DNA of 64,000 nucleotides from Bostrychus sinensis (taxonomy: Eukaryota > Chordata > Actinopteri > Gobiiformes > Eleotridae), in the NCBI GenBank assembly GCA_020698575.1, contig CM036250.1, forward strand, positions 22,161,500 through 22,225,499, read 5' to 3'. Shown here in pieces: positions 24,411 to 37,440 of the stretch. The stretch's first letter is position 1. Every line of letters starts with the position of its first letter. The translations under genes and the position numbers were made by a program. The notes beneath the pieces are model-generated. The model ran no database searches, was not told where the DNA came from, and saw only the letters and a list, made by a program, of their open reading frames with translations.

Positions 24411-24746
24411 AACCTGCTATCAAGACTGGCTACTCACTGACAGCTAAACAACATGCACTGGTTGCTTACATTTAGCACTTCTCTGACCTCTCAACACTTC
24501 CCTGAACTCTTATTTCTGGTCTGTAATAAAACAGTTGGCTATATATTTTTTGCGCTGTGTCGAGTCAGTGCAATGACACGTGCCGTGTTTATGTGGCTCG
24601 TGCACATTTTGAGACTGATGTGAGCGTCTGCTACAGATGTTTCTACCGGATGAACTTTTGACCCTCAGAGCTCCCGGAGACAAGACGCTTCCGACAAGAC
24701 GTCTGGTCACTCGCTCCTGAATCACAGTATGTTTAGTGGAAGCATG

Positions 24747-24763
24747 GCTCCCTCTGCTGGCGA
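24747..24763 (-). promoter_or_regulatory. CTCF-like motif, minus orientation
   Basis: The plus strand reads GCTCCCTCTGCTGGCGA. The minus strand gives CCAGCAGAGGGAGC, close to the CTCF core CCASYAGRKGGCRS. It lies between the CpG block and the rest of the kcna2 side. Motif match only. Confidence 0.35.
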
Positions 24764-25434
24764 CATTTTGGTACATCATAAACACTCACCAATTAACAAA
24801 AAACGCATAATATAGCTGCAAATAATAATAACAACAACAACAATAATAATGATTGACCACTGTTAATGTTTCACAGTTATTGTAGAGAATTCCTTTAAAC
24901 TATAGGCTTACAATATAAAAAGTGATGCTGTAGCCAACTAGCCTGTAGAAGAAAATTTAGCTCTAGCATTAGAAATTCTGTTAATTTGTCAGATGAGCTA
25001 TTTTTCACAAAATCAGAGCATTGGACCAAAGGTTAAAAATAGAAGGGAACAGTAGAAGTTGATGTAGAGTTGATAAATTATTAATGCAGGGTGGATATTT
25101 CAAGAACCCAAACGACCAGGGAGAAATTAAGAGGCAGTGACCGAAAGATGAGAAGTAAATGGATATTATTATTAAAAGCTTTCTCCATTATGTGTCACAT
25201 ATTCAATCTTTAACACAAAAACGTGATTTAGTATTTATAAGACAGTAGGCAACTGGAAAGTGTTACACTTATTTTAGGAAAAGAGTAAAACAAAAATGGT
25301 TAATTAACCAACCGCACCGCAGTGGGCCGTGATTGTTATTTCTTATTAGGGACCTATGATGTGGATGGAAACAATGCAGTTTAATGACGACTTCAGTTGA
25401 CGCTTATCAAGTGGATTCCTTTGTAGTTCCTGAT

Positions 25435-25454
25435 GGTGGCCACAAGGGGGTAGA
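25435..25454 (+). promoter_or_regulatory. CTCF-like motif, plus orientation
   Basis: GGTGGCCACAAGGGGGTAGA matches the long CTCF motif (core CCACNAGGGGG) well on the plus strand. Together with the motif at 24747-24763 it forms a divergent pair about 690 bases apart. Confidence 0.4.
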
Positions 25455-28400
25455 CACACTCAGTTTGAGCTGTAGAAAGCCAGTGGTGGGAAATAAATAT
25501 TTTATATTTTTATTCTTAAGTGATATATGCAAGAAAATGTACTTTAAACTGTTTCAGGAAGACACTGTAATGTCTTTATGACTTAAGTCACTTTTATTTA
25601 TCTTTATGCATACATTTGTATTGATTGTCTCATATAGCCTATTAAATCACTTTCCAGCTACATCCCCAAACCAATTAAATTGTTTAAATTTGCAAATGGC
25701 ATAAAATTTATTCTGCAAATTTATTCTTGAGTTAAAATCAGCCGGTGTTTCTTCATGGCTGTGTGTCACATTATTGATGAAGGCCTCATTTTACCAAAAG
25801 GCCTACCACAGCCATTCCTCCCGTTTGTCTGAAGGCTTTATTTAAGATGTGTGAGCACTGTGTACATCAGCTATAAGTGATGGAGAGGGACACGGAGAAT
25901 GTAGGCCAAACCCATTTATCAATTGTAGTCATTAAATGCATTGACAGCTGGTACTCCCCGGTGGCATCCTTCTTTTCTAATACATCAAATCCTCTCTTTA
26001 AAATTGCACCTGACTTTTTCTTCCACCTCCTCAATCACTTATGCCCTCTCTAACCTTTATAGGATACAATTTATTTGCATGGATTTTTATTGTTTAGCTC
26101 TTTACACAGGATACCCACACAGCCCTAACAATGTGTTGCTTATACGTCATTTTAGAGCAGAAGGCAGCCCCCATCATCACAAAGGAAACCTGCAGAGTGC
26201 TATAAATAGAACAGGCTAATATAGGGGGCTTCCTCTGTTGGGATCCAAAAGAGCCTACCCTCCTCCACACTCACACACTCGCACATTGGGTGTAAATGGA
26301 TAGACACAGGTCCCCCTATAGAACATGCTCTGCAATAAAGAAAGCTTCATTTGACAGGCCATTAACTGGGATGTGTATTAGGTTATAAATCAGCTCCACT
26401 GCAACGGGCAAGTGCAGCACAAGAGGTCTTCACTTAAGACTGTTACAGCTCGAAACATGCAAGTATCAATCCTCAAGTCCATCAAAATGACAACAGTTAA
26501 GAGGACAATGCCTATAGCTGTCTTTGGGTGTGGTAGTCGATAAACCTGGGACCCAAGGAATGCTTATCGTAATTGGCACAAAATATTTATTACTTTTTTC
26601 CTTTCAGCTGATACTTGTTTGTGAGTCATCTGCCACACCAGCTACCTTCATGTCCTCTTTCACTACATCCATAAACCTCCTTCCTCTAGGCTCCCTACCG
26701 GACAGCTCTAACCTCAGAATCCTTTTACCAAAAGCAAAATATTATGAGCCAATTCAAATAGTCTGCTGTAAGACCAGACAATTTTTCTTTTTTGTCTGCA
26801 TGGCCTGTGTAAAGACCTTGTGTAAAGGCTCCTTTAACACATAGCTAATCAAATAGTAATCATCAGATCAATATCCATCCATTTTGGACAACGGCCTGGA
26901 CATTGTCCTGAGCTGACAGACAGGAATGGGCCAGAGGGAGCATTACTCTCTGAATCAGATCATTTGGGCTGCATTACTGCTGTGGTGCTTAGAGCTACTG
27001 CGATACTGTGAGAGAGCTGAATGCTGTAGTGTTAATGTGTGGAGATGACAGAGTGGAATAGAAGAACAGGGGCAAAAGCTAAACCATTGATCTACCAGAC
27101 TTTATGAAAAAGCAGTAATATTTATGTGTGTTCTTAGGACAGCAAAATAAGAAAAACATATGATAACGATGCTGAATATTGCAATAACAATGTTACTCGC
27201 AACTGAGATGTACTTTGACACTGTAAGTTAAATTCAATCAAAGCAGAAATATGGACCGATCAGCATAACAGCATAACATTATGACTAAAAACATAGATGC
27301 ACATATGCTGATAACAGTACATTGGTGATGTACAGCATACTGTGCGGCCCTACTGTTATGTCCTCAACTGGACAAACCAGTGTTTTTCACTCCCTCTTCC
27401 TTCACTGTGTCTCTCATCCTCACTTTCATTGTCCATGCTTTTATAAATAGAGCACTTTGCTTTCTGAGTAAACCACAGAGAGCATAAGATTCACTTAGCG
27501 AGAGGAGCAGGGCACCGAACCGCTGAAGAGGTGAAGGTCGATAGGCAATTCAGCTGTACCTCCTATAATGGACGTGAAAGCACCGGGCATTAGAGGGCTG
27601 CCCTAGCAGTGCTCCAGACAATTTATTCACTATAAAGCTAAGGTATACTAATTATGACATAAAATAATCTCACACAACTTGCATTTAGCACAAATATATT
27701 TTCATGAATATCATCATTAACATTGCAGTATTTTATTCACATCAGTTTATAATGATATTTTTGAGGATATTTGCTGTATCCATGTTCTCACCGCAGACTT
27801 TCTGTGCAGTATGGGTCATTGTTAATTTGTTTTGTTTACATTACTACAAAACATGGCTTTGATGTTTGAAACCACTTTGAGTGCAGACAGACACTGGAGC
27901 TGAGACTGATGTGTGTGGCCTATTGATAAGCAGGTAAACCTATAATAACTGTATAAAAAAACAGTTATACACATAGAGGCTAAAGTACAGCTGAGCTGTA
28001 CATATGACAGCTGCATGTACATTTATGAGCAGATATTTAAGACACCAGAAATAAGGTACTATATGTTTGTATGTTTGTTTTAGTCTCAGTGAGTGTATCA
28101 TGTGACTTAAAGTGCTTCAAAATGACATTCAGATAACAAAATTAAAAAAACAAAAAACAAAACAAACAAACAATAAACAAAAAACAAAACACACACAGTG
28201 ATGAGACAAATAAGTTAACCTTCTCAAAAAACTCAATTATTACATTTTTCCATTTTTGTCCTAGCAGCATTATCAAACATAGGCAATATTTCACAAGCAA
28301 TACAGCTTTTATTCTTCGGTTAATTGAAGCATACACTCATTCCCTGCTATAGAGGAACAGGACATGGCAGAAGCTAAAGCTTTGGACATTTAACACGTTT

Positions 28401-30730
28401 AAAAGCAGCTGTAGTTCATACATACATTGTTTACATGGCTACATGTGTCCGACACTGTGGCTTAAGTCCATTTACTTCCTCTGAAAACCATAGACCATTG
28501 GCTTGTTTTATTTTCACAGCTGCATCTCTGAAAACTCAATAATGTGGTTATGTATTTAAGGTTATAAGTTAGTGACTAGTGTCAAGGGTTCTCTGTGAAA
28601 GACACGCAGAGATACTGATTTGTGTTTATCCAGGAGAAATATTGGTCTTGATAACAAGCTTGAGTCCCACAAAGTCTTCTGTTCACGTCCCATATACAGT
28701 AGTACAGTTAAGTGCTCTGGCACTGTGGCAGTTGTATTGGTTTGAAGCACACATCTGAATATAAATAGAGGATGATAGAGAAGATGGGGCAGTGTTTATC
28801 AAAATTGTGTCACTTCTTTCTCCAAAAGGTTTCTTAAAATCTCAGTATATATTCTTGCCATTTCTTCATAAAACCAACAGTTTCATCTGATGGATTTAAT
28901 CATGAAACCAGCAGGGTATTCCACATACTCACTCAGGTTGTACACAGCATATTGACAAATGCAAAGAGCACCGGGTTGTTCTGACGCTAAATTCAAAACA
29001 GTGTCTTACAAACACTTTAACAGCTCTCCCTATGTGTCTCTAAAAACTCTCTATTCCCACCTTTCCCTTCCTTAGACAGATAAATAAAAAATACCGCCCA
29101 GTATTGTGGACCTTGCGCAAACACTCTTGGAATCACTGCAATACAGGCAGATAATAGCTTTTGTGCTTCTGACTTGACGTCAGTGAAAGTATTGTGAAAC
29201 AGAGCTTGATCTGAGTTAAAAACTGTGCTATGTTTGCATTGAACTTGGACAACTGGCAAGAGTAAGATACAGTATAGGCATATACTGAACATGACACTTG
29301 TCTGGCATATATCAGTAACATGAATATGTAGGTCAGTTTGCTTTCTAAAGGTAAGCTATGTATCTTTTAGTGCATGCTACAATGAATACTTTACTGTACA
29401 TGCAGCAATACAAAAGCATCATTTAAAAAGTAGCCGATGAAGGACATTTACCTCAAGTCTCACCACAATAGTTCCTGCTAAATACATCAATGCACAAATG
29501 GAATGATTTGAGCATAAGAACTGAATTGGACACACACTGAGAGTGTGTAATATGCAGGTGGCTGCATATTTATATCTTATATTTGGCCACAAATTGAGAC
29601 ACAATAGAGAATACAAGAGTGCTATAGAGTTGAACGTTCCTTTGTCATTTTAGCTTATTAGACAAAAAATTAAGATCAGACATATTTAAAAGTGCTTATA
29701 CACATTGAATATTATAATTTCTTATATTATTTCTCCTTGTAAAATCTTTTAAATTCGTACATTTTAGATTTTGGCATCAAATTCCATTATCAAATTACAC
29801 AATGTCTAATAAACAAATAATGTCTAATAAACTAGTCATCTAAAATGGAATGCTTCGAGCTGATGCGAAGCCATATTAATCTAGGGCAGTGATTGTTAAA
29901 ACAAATCATGTCATGGCAAAATCAGGTTTAAAATAGGCACTCACATATACACACTCATAATATGATTGAGGTTTGATACAGACAAATGAATGTTGTCAAC
30001 AAAAATGCACTTATCAATATGTAAACAAAACCTTGACTTGACTTGATATTTTTTGTCAATCTAAAAAATATAAGTCCACTTGAATTTCTTTAGGAATAAA
30101 ACTTCCTTCTAGATGCCACAAACTTGTTGGATCATATTTGAGGTCACTACAGGACCCTTGCCAATCCTTTTAACTGGCAAATGACATTTCTCTCAAAAAC
30201 AGCTGTAATCATGTCCCCATTATCTGGTCTTGTTCTCAGTCAGGACCTTGGCAGTTGCTGTGACAGATAAAACTGTGTCATAATTGATAATATGGCCTTT
30301 GTATATTATTTCACCTTGACTAAAGCTATATTTTTAAAAAGTTACATCACTTATGTTATAATTTCAAGCAATATTTAGGGGCAGTTTGAGCAGAAGGCAG
30401 CGACTAGTGGTCCCAATATGTTAGTACAGGTTATTATTGTTTTAGCTACTATTTGGCTACTGTTGCGAGCAGACTACAGTTACATAGCTAACTTCATGCA
30501 GACACCAATAATGTCTCAAATAAAATGGCAGTTCTTTGCACTCCAGTCCAATCCCAGCAGGTCCCTGGAGACCATACTGGTCTTACTGGTCATACTGGTT
30601 AACATGGTTAACCTCAGTTGTCTGCCCTGGGCTCCCATACACTGTGCGTGCCATATACAGTATTGGCAGTTACACTTGTATACCCAAGGTCCCAGTGGAC
30701 GCCAGTTGATCTCATCTGAAGCAGCTTACA
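25455..30730. other. kcna2 downstream region, gene-free
   Basis: No exon with coding support. The part at about 26610-26765 ('ACCTTCATGTCCTCTTTCAC', 'CTCCCTACCGGACAGCTCTA') resembles a common fish LINE-like repeat. 26155-26440 and 27440-27620 are non-repetitive with balanced composition and could be conserved elements. (AAAC)n-type simple sequence lies at 28143-28190. Candidate kcna2 3'UTR occupies the right end. Confidence 0.4.
26610..26765 (+). repeat. Fish LINE-like repeat fragment
   Basis: 'CACCAGCTACCTTCATGTCC', 'CACTACATCCATAAACCTCC', 'GGCTCCCTACCGGACAGCTC' and 'CTCAGAATCCTTTTACCAAA' in order. From memory this is a widespread fish dispersed repeat. It explains the 106-codon ORF at 26524-26844. 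Confidence 0.45.
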
Positions 30731-32230
30731 TTATACATCTGTGCGCATCTTTGTGATGTTGACATAGTTAGTATTGGTCAGTGTGCAGTTTCCTGTTTTC
30801 ATGCTCTCAGGCCTGAAGTCCTCAGTGCTGTGGTTCACTGCTTCCTGGATCTCCACATAGTCCGATTTACTGAGAGTGGAGCCACTGCCACTGCGACCAC
30901 TCTTCTTCAGGTCATCTGCTGAGCTAGCCTTAGGTATGCTAGGAATGTTCAAGTACTGGGCCTGCTCCTCTCCCTCAGTTTCTCTGTGGTAGAAGTAGTT
31001 AAAGTTGGATACAATGACAGGTACAGGCAGAGCAATTGTCAAGACACCAGCGATCGCACAGAGAGACCCCACTATCTTCCCTCCGATGGTGGTCGGAACC
31101 ATATCTCCATATCCCACAGTAGTCATAGAGACCACAGCCCACCAAAAGGCCTCAGGGATACTGCTGAACTGAGACTGTGGCTCGTCAGCTTCTGCGAAGT
31201 ACACAGCACTGGAGAAGAGAATCACACCAATAAACAGGAAGAAGATGAGGAGTCCCAGCTCACGCATACTGGCCTTAAGTGTCTGGCCAAGGATCTGGAG
31301 CCCCTTGGAGTGACGTGAAAGTTTGAAGATTCGAAACACTCGGACAAGGCGAATAACACGAAGGATTGCCAAAGACATAGCCTGCTGACCAGCCTCTCTG
31401 TCCTCGGGCCTCTCTGCCAGCTCCGTGCCAAGGGTTATAAAGTAGGGAATAATGGCAACAATGTCAATAATGTTCATGATATTCCCAAAAAATCCAGCTT
31501 TGCTGGGACAAGCAAAGAACCTGACCAGAAACTCAAAGGAAAACCAAATGATACAGAGGGTTTCTACAATGAAGAATGGATCTGTAAAATATGTGGAGCC
31601 ATCATAAGTAGATGTGGTGTTTGACATCGACGGGAAAAAATTGTACATCTCCTCTTCTTCATTTCTAAAAACTGGCAGTGTCTCTAGACAAAAACTAACA
31701 ATAGAAATGAGAATTACCATGACTGAAATAATGGCAATGATGCGAGCTGGACCCGAGCTTTCTGGGTATTCAAACAGAAGCCACACCTGTCTCTGAAACT
31801 CATTCTCGGGCAGGGGCCGCTCTTCTTCTTTTATGAAACCCTCATCCTCTCTGAAGATCTCCATAGCCTCCTCGCCCAGCTCATAGAAGCGGATCTCCTC
31901 TGAGAAAATGTCCAAGGTGACATTGACCGGCCGACGTAGCCTCCCTCCTGACTGATAGTAATACAGGATGGCATCAAAACTGGGCCTATTCCGATCAAAG
32001 AAGTACTCGTTCCGCAAAGGGTCAAAGTACCTCATTCTTTTTTTGGGGTCACCAAGCAGTGTCTCCGGAAACTGTGAAAGGGTCTTGAGCTGTGTCTCAA
32101 AGCGTAAGCCTGAAATGTTAATGACGACCCTCTCACAGCACTCATGGTCCGGCTCAGGGTCGTACTGGTCCAGAGGCTGACCCGGATGTGCTGCTGCTTC
32201 GTCTGCTGGGTCGCTTGTAGCAACCGTCAT
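30731..32230 (-). CDS. kcna2: Voltage-gated potassium channel Kv1.2 (Shaker-related subfamily A member 2)
   Basis: A 499-residue Kv1 alpha subunit, the same length as human Kv1.2 as I recall it, forming homo- or heterotetrameric delayed-rectifier channels in axons and neurons. The start is [14 protein letters not shown], matching the Kv1.2 N-terminus; the open frame upstream (to 32350) has no ATG and crosses a splice acceptor. T1 domain 34-125. S1 at about 163-183, a glycosylation site at N204 in the S1-S2 loop, S2 217-238, S3 249-267. S4 has R291, R294, R297, R300, K303 and R306. The filter TVGYGD is at 371-376, preceded by VVSMT and followed by MVP; both are Kv1.2 signatures, with V378 at the TEA position. 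PVP hinge at 402-404. The C-terminus [12 protein letters not shown] ends in a class I PDZ ligand (TDV). The coding part has no intron, as is usual for vertebrate Kv1 genes. Confidence 0.97.
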   Translation of the reverse strand: MTVATSDPADEAAAHPGQPLDQYDPEPDHECCERVVINISGLRFETQLKTLSQFPETLLGDPKKRMRYFDPLRNEYFFDRNRPSFDAILYYYQSGGRLRRPVNVTLDIFSEEIRFYELGEEAMEIFREDEGFIKEEERPLPENEFQRQVWLLFEYPESSGPARIIAIISVMVILISIVSFCLETLPVFRNEEEEMYNFFPSMSNTTSTYDGSTYFTDPFFIVETLCIIWFSFEFLVRFFACPSKAGFFGNIMNIIDIVAIIPYFITLGTELAERPEDREAGQQAMSLAILRVIRLVRVFRIFKLSRHSKGLQILGQTLKASMRELGLLIFFLFIGVILFSSAVYFAEADEPQSQFSSIPEAFWWAVVSMTTVGYGDMVPTTIGGKIVGSLCAIAGVLTIALPVPVIVSNFNYFYHRETEGEEQAQYLNIPSIPKASSADDLKKSGRSGSGSTLSKSDYVEIQEAVNHSTEDFRPESMKTGNCTLTNTNYVNITKMRTDV

Positions 32231-32328
32231 GCTGGAGGAGGACGGGACCTGCAGTTTCAAACTGGGCGGGGGCCACCAGGGCCAGACAGATGCTCCAAAT
32301 ACCTGATCCGCTGGTAGAGGATCTTGAG
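32231..32328 (-). other. kcna2: kcna2 5'UTR, proximal part of the coding exon
   Basis: The minus strand has a strong acceptor, TTTTCTATTTTTCTTGTAG, with the exon beginning at 32328, 98 bases before the ATG. The 98 bases are open in frame with the CDS but contain no ATG. Confidence 0.7.
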
Positions 32329-33119
32329 CTACAAGAAAAATAGAAAACACGGCTATTTAAATGCCATTTATTTTGGATGTACGTACAGTAAAAATGCCCA
32401 AAAGTATTAGCCCATGGCAGATAGAGTAGCCTGTATAAATTGTGATTATTTTAAAGATCATTCATCAAACAGTGGGAGCAGTGCAGAGTGAAATAATATG
32501 GGTAGGGGCTGAACCATTTTAGCATTGGCTCCATTGTGTCTATTGTGTGTATAATGTTATGAGCTCTCTCTCTGAGCCTGCTGAAGGATCGATATGCTTC
32601 AGTAATACTGTACCAGCTCTCACTTGGTGCAATTACTACAAACAAATCAGATTACACAGTGAGTGCTCCATATAATGTGTGCAATGAATTCCACCTTTGT
32701 CTAAACAACTTTTTCTATGAGAAATATTGTTTATTTTCAAGAAATCTTAATGTTATGCTACTTATTTGACCTGGCTGGCAAATGTGAGTTTGCGTTGCAT
32801 AAGTGAAAAACTACATGACACAGACTGTGCCTATTCGAATTAGATTTGTGAATTACAGGCTTTAATTTGATGCTTTATTTGTATTTTTAAAAATTATTTT
32901 TATTATGTAGACTTTTTACTGATGGAACAGGCTATCAACATGTTATTGAAAGAGATTACATAACACAATTACACTGAATCCATGACAACAGCCTAGGGTT
33001 TAGAGTCATTTTAAAAGCCTATTTTAAGTTTGGTAGATGAAGGCGGAATTTCCTAATGAAGCATTTAGGAAGAATAATCAAATGGTGTATTTGTTAGTAA
33101 AATCCAAATAAAATCCTAC
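32329..33119 (-). other. kcna2: Candidate kcna2 5'UTR intron
   Basis: Runs from the donor at 33119-33118 (CCATAG then GTAGGAT on the minus strand) to the acceptor AG at 32330-32329, 791 bases. AT-rich, with no coding exon inside. Confidence 0.55.
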
Positions 33120-33400
33120 CTATGGCAACTGAAACTTGAGTAGCTTGTTTACAGTCCGCCTCCGCCTAACGCGCCAGTGGTGCTGCAGATCTGTAGGGCC
33201 CCTGCGGAGTCAATCAAACCGTCTCCTCTCTGACAGCCATGTACCGCCCTACAGTTACCCGTGGTCCGTCCGGTTCTGCAGCGACGCGGCAGCGTGGGAG
33301 TGGGAGAGGGGGACAAGGGGTGAGGATGCAGCCGGGAGTCACCTCCCAAAACTCAGTGAGCGCCACAGACATGTCGATACGCAGGCTATGTGCTAAAGGC
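33120..33400 (-). promoter_or_regulatory. kcna2: CpG-rich candidate promoter and first exon of kcna2
   Basis: The block just upstream of the candidate donor is CpG- and GC-rich (GCGCCAGTGG, GCGACGCGGCAGCGTGGG), unlike the AT-rich surroundings. A short exon ending at 33120 would splice to 32328. Overlapping ORFs on both strands (33136-33396) are explained by composition. No TATA box is evident. Confidence 0.5.
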
Positions 33401-36377
33401 TCAAGCGGGTGATGGAGCGAAGATGTTGTTTAGCATTAGCTTACAATGATTGCTACCCCCGTGCACCAAAAATCTATCCCTATAGAGTGATATCTGCAGA
33501 GATTTGCAAAAGGAAAGTTGCGTTAGTGGAGGCGCTGATGTCAGGGTTTGAGCAGACATGCTTTGGACAAATCACCTGTTTGATCCACAAATAGGGTTTA
33601 ACATGAAGCTTGTGTTTTAGCTTGTTATTGCTAAAATAGTTCTCACGTAATCAACCATCTTTCTTTCTGATAGGGAATATCCATATGAACGCACCAGAAA
33701 AGCGCAACAAATGCAGGCTCTTGTTCACAGCCCATTCCATGGAATAACAGTCTTCAGATGGCGCTCAGATTTGTCGGAATAGACCGCGAAATGTATGACG
33801 GCTACAGTACACAGTGTATCTCAGCCAGGAGCATGCACTTTGATATTCAAACATTCACTGCAGTGTCATACTTGATTGTCTAGAGAGTTAGTTTGAAGTG
33901 GCGGATGCCAGACATGCTCAAGCCATCTGCAGCTCTCTTCTGTGTGGATGGGCAACATTAACAGGCTCCATGCACTAAACAAAGCAGCATAACATTATCT
34001 GGATGATAAGGATTAATTTCAGATAGTGGCATGCAGGAATTCACCCTGTTTCTCTTGGTACGCACTATCCACTTAGTGTCCTCCTAAAATCCGCCTTGAG
34101 GTTGTCAGTCCGTTCCATCAGATCTCCTTTGAATACAGTCTATACAGCGACTGTAACATCTCATCACGACCAGTTGTTTTGGATCTGCCCGCTCTTTCCA
34201 TGTCTCTTATATTTCTCATCAGAGTTGAGATGCGTGGGCTGCATTTGGACATCGCAGCGCATACTAAAAGCTTCTCGTGCGCCTCGCCCCATCCTCCCCG
34301 CGCTCTACCTCTTTACCGACACTCCTGCCCTCCTCGCAGCACATTAAAGGGGAAGCGCCACGCAGTGGAACTAGGTTTCATCCAAGCACAGGGAGAGGCA
34401 AGGACAAAAACATGTTGCAAAGAAAACACATTATTCCATTCCTGTTGTGGTAAATAGCACACACTTGTCAAAATGCACCAAGTGTAAAAGAAAAATAGGT
34501 CAGAGCTATTTTTGAAACGGCTGGTTATTTTTAATCATTGTTTTCTTTGAACAGTCAGATAACAAGACTGAAGACATACACATTATAAGGACAAAACAGG
34601 AATAAAGCAAAAACAGAAAATATGGAAATAACCCCTGGCTAAATCATTACTAAATTCTCACCAAGGCTACTGTTCAAATCCACAACTAAACCAGAGCTAA
34701 TTCATGTACTAGACCCATGACTAAAGTGACCTTATAAATGTTTTTAATACCCCTCAAAGGAATCTTCTATGACATGAAGCATGTGTCTGCAGTAACTGTA
34801 ATTGTTGTGTGGTTTGTACAATATGTACTAAACTACATGTGGCAAGTGAAAAACATATTGAGACTTTGTTATTTAATAGTCTGTGATCTAGTTATGTTAA
34901 ATATTTTAATCACAGACTATGCTTGTTAAACATATTCAGACATGCATCATACTTGCTGCAAACAAGGTTAAATGGGCTACATTCATTTCAAATTCAAATG
35001 AACCACTGCAGTGAAATCTTCCTTTAGCCTGTGTTCCCTGGCCTTATTTTCTAAAGTGGGGCAAGTGGAAACCAACCAAAGTAATGGCCGTGAAGGAAAT
35101 AGGGTCTCTACAGCATCCCTTGAGAAAACATAAGAATTGCAGTAGCATAAGTTTCCTATACCATCCCTTTTTCATTCACCTTGCTTCTACTCAAGGGCCG
35201 GTTCAACATTATGCTATATGCTCCTCCAATCAAAGTGTCAAAGTATTGATGGAGATGATGACATGCAAGCACTCAGGTTGAAGGTCTGACTGGGAAGGTA
35301 TTGACAGTTTTTCATAAGCAGGCTGTTTAATGGTCAGAGACTCTTAAAACCCTGTGGTCTATACATTTAAATGAGCAGAGACCATTATTAAATGCAGGCT
35401 AGTTGAAGAAAGCCAAGTTAGCACAGTCCAGTGCTGTCACCACACTGTCAAAGCAATTGTTCATATACTTTTAATAAGGAGATAAAAAGATATTGACAAA
35501 GGATGTACTTGTTTGTTATCATATTTGTATTTTCTAGTTGGTTTTGCATGTTTTACAAGTGGATTTTGCAGGCCTTGATATGTTTCTATATTAAATAAAA
35601 AAAAATGTAAATAAAAAAAAAATTAAAAAATAAAAATTATTAAAATGGTCGTAGCTTAATGACTTTCTTTACTTAAGGTTAAGAAAAATGTTGTACCTTT
35701 TTTTAAAGATTATGTTTTGGCTTTTGGCTTTTTTATTGGCTAATGATAGTAGATAGGAAATTATAAAGATGACATGGAGCAAATTTGCCAAAGCTGGTAA
35801 TCAAACCCTGGCCATCCCCTGTGAGCCATATCAAGGCACCCAATTTTTTATATTTTTTTAATATAAAAGAGTGGATAATCAAAGTGATACCATTATAGCA
35901 ATCGGTTTGCTAAATTTGATTTCTTTGTTTTTAAAATTTATTATTAATAATATCTAAGACTGTTGTCATAGCTCTTTTTTTTTGTTTCTATGCTTTCTGA
36001 AATGGCAGACCATTTTGAGGTTTTTTAATCCCGTCTCCAATTTGCCCTCACCTTGAGGCTGAGCCAAGTCTGTCCAGATTGGGACCATTGATTCTGTGTT
36101 GTTTTCAGCCAGACAGACCAGATGGAACCGTAAAGGGAAACTTAAGAATGCTTTCCAAGTAATGACCCCTCCTGACTTTAATAACTGTGTCTGTTGTTGT
36201 TGCAGGACCAAATGGATCTGAATGCATCATCAATATTTCTGCCACTGGGAGCTTTTCAGGAACCTAATTTAAAAGGCAGGCATCATACTATTCTATTTTT
36301 ATACACACCCAAATAAAAAGAAAAACAACTGCTTTCAACTTATTTTTCCTGACACCTAAATAGCTTCTTTCACTTGG

Positions 36378-36530
36378 GCTGTTCTGTTAAGCGGTCGCAT
36401 ATTGATTTGGCGTTGGTTTTATGTTGGGTGCCCTTCCTGACACAACCCTCTCCTCTTGTTTATCCAGGCTTGGGACAGGCACAAGGAGTACATTAGCTTT
36501 TGACCCATTGTGGCTGGATTCCCATACCCA
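36378..36530 (+). repeat. Family A dispersed repeat
   Basis: 'GGCGTTGGTTTTATGTTGGG', 'TGCCCTTCCTGACACAACCC', 'TTTATCCAGGCTTGGGACAG' and 'GACCCATTGTGGCTGGATTC' in order. This is the best preserved copy of the middle part of the family. Confidence 0.7.
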
Positions 36531-37279
36531 AATATGAACTACTTATATTTGCAGCACATGAAAATGATCATCTTCTTTATGCTTTCAGCTTTGGTGTGTG
36601 AGTCAGCAGATCCATCGCTCACCTAAAAGTCTCCACCCTTCGCCGCAACAGTGCATGTGGAGAAGCGCTAAAGAAGGAGGGGTAAAAGAGGAATGAAGGA
36701 AGGACGCTGGCATGAAGGAGAAACAAAGGCGTGGTACAACTTGTGACAGGGACTGCAGGGAGGAGCACTGTCCCAGACGACCTCTGCTGATGATGCGGCA
36801 GGTGAACACAAGGTTTGAGATACCAGGCGCTACTTATTCACTAAAGCTGTAATATATATGACAGCTAGTGAACATTTTGTCCTCAAAGTTGATTTGTTAG
36901 AAGCAGGAAAAATGGGAAAGTGTAAAGATTTGAGCAAGTTTGACGTCATAATATTGTGTTATAGACAAGCAAGACAAACAAAGACAGACAATCAAAAATG
37001 CAACACAATTAAAAGAAAGAGATTAACAGAGACAGCACAGCATAAATATATTGGATGCATTTATTTATTTATTTATTTTTTGCATAAAATACAAAGGTTA
37101 CCTACAAAGGTAAGTATTGTAGAAATATTCAGACCAACAGATGACAAAAAGGGTTCCAATGTCTTTTCAAAAACATAATTTTTGTCAAATCCAGGGACAC
37201 CATAGCTCAGTATAACCCACCATTGTGTCAGGGACTTCTTTAGAGCATTGAGAAAAATAATTAGGTAATGTGGCACTGA

Positions 37280-37440
37280 TTTCTTCTTTTCCTTTTGCTT
37301 TTCCCTTCCGGGGTCACCACAACAAATCACCTCCTATAGTGAACAGTCATTTGAACAGGTTGCCCCTCCTGATGCCACCCTCTCTATTTATCCTGGCTTG
37401 GTACTGGAACAAAGAGCTCGTGACCCCTTGTTGCAGGACA
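37280..37440 (+). repeat. Family A dispersed repeat
   Basis: 'TTTTCCCTTCCGGGGTCACC', 'TGCCCCTCCTGATGCCACCC', 'TATTTATCCTGGCTTGGTAC' and 'CGTGACCCCTTGTTGCAGG' in order. Confidence 0.7.

Noticed and set aside
24009..24423. ORFs of 70-122 codons on both strands in the 24-kb CpG block
   Set aside because: GC-rich composition keeps several frames open at once; none shows a domain or conserved start.
32231..32350. N-terminal extension of kcna2 by 40 residues
   Set aside because: The open frame upstream of MTVATSD has no ATG (it opens at GTG) and crosses a strong splice acceptor. The 499-residue product matches the known Kv1.2 start and length.
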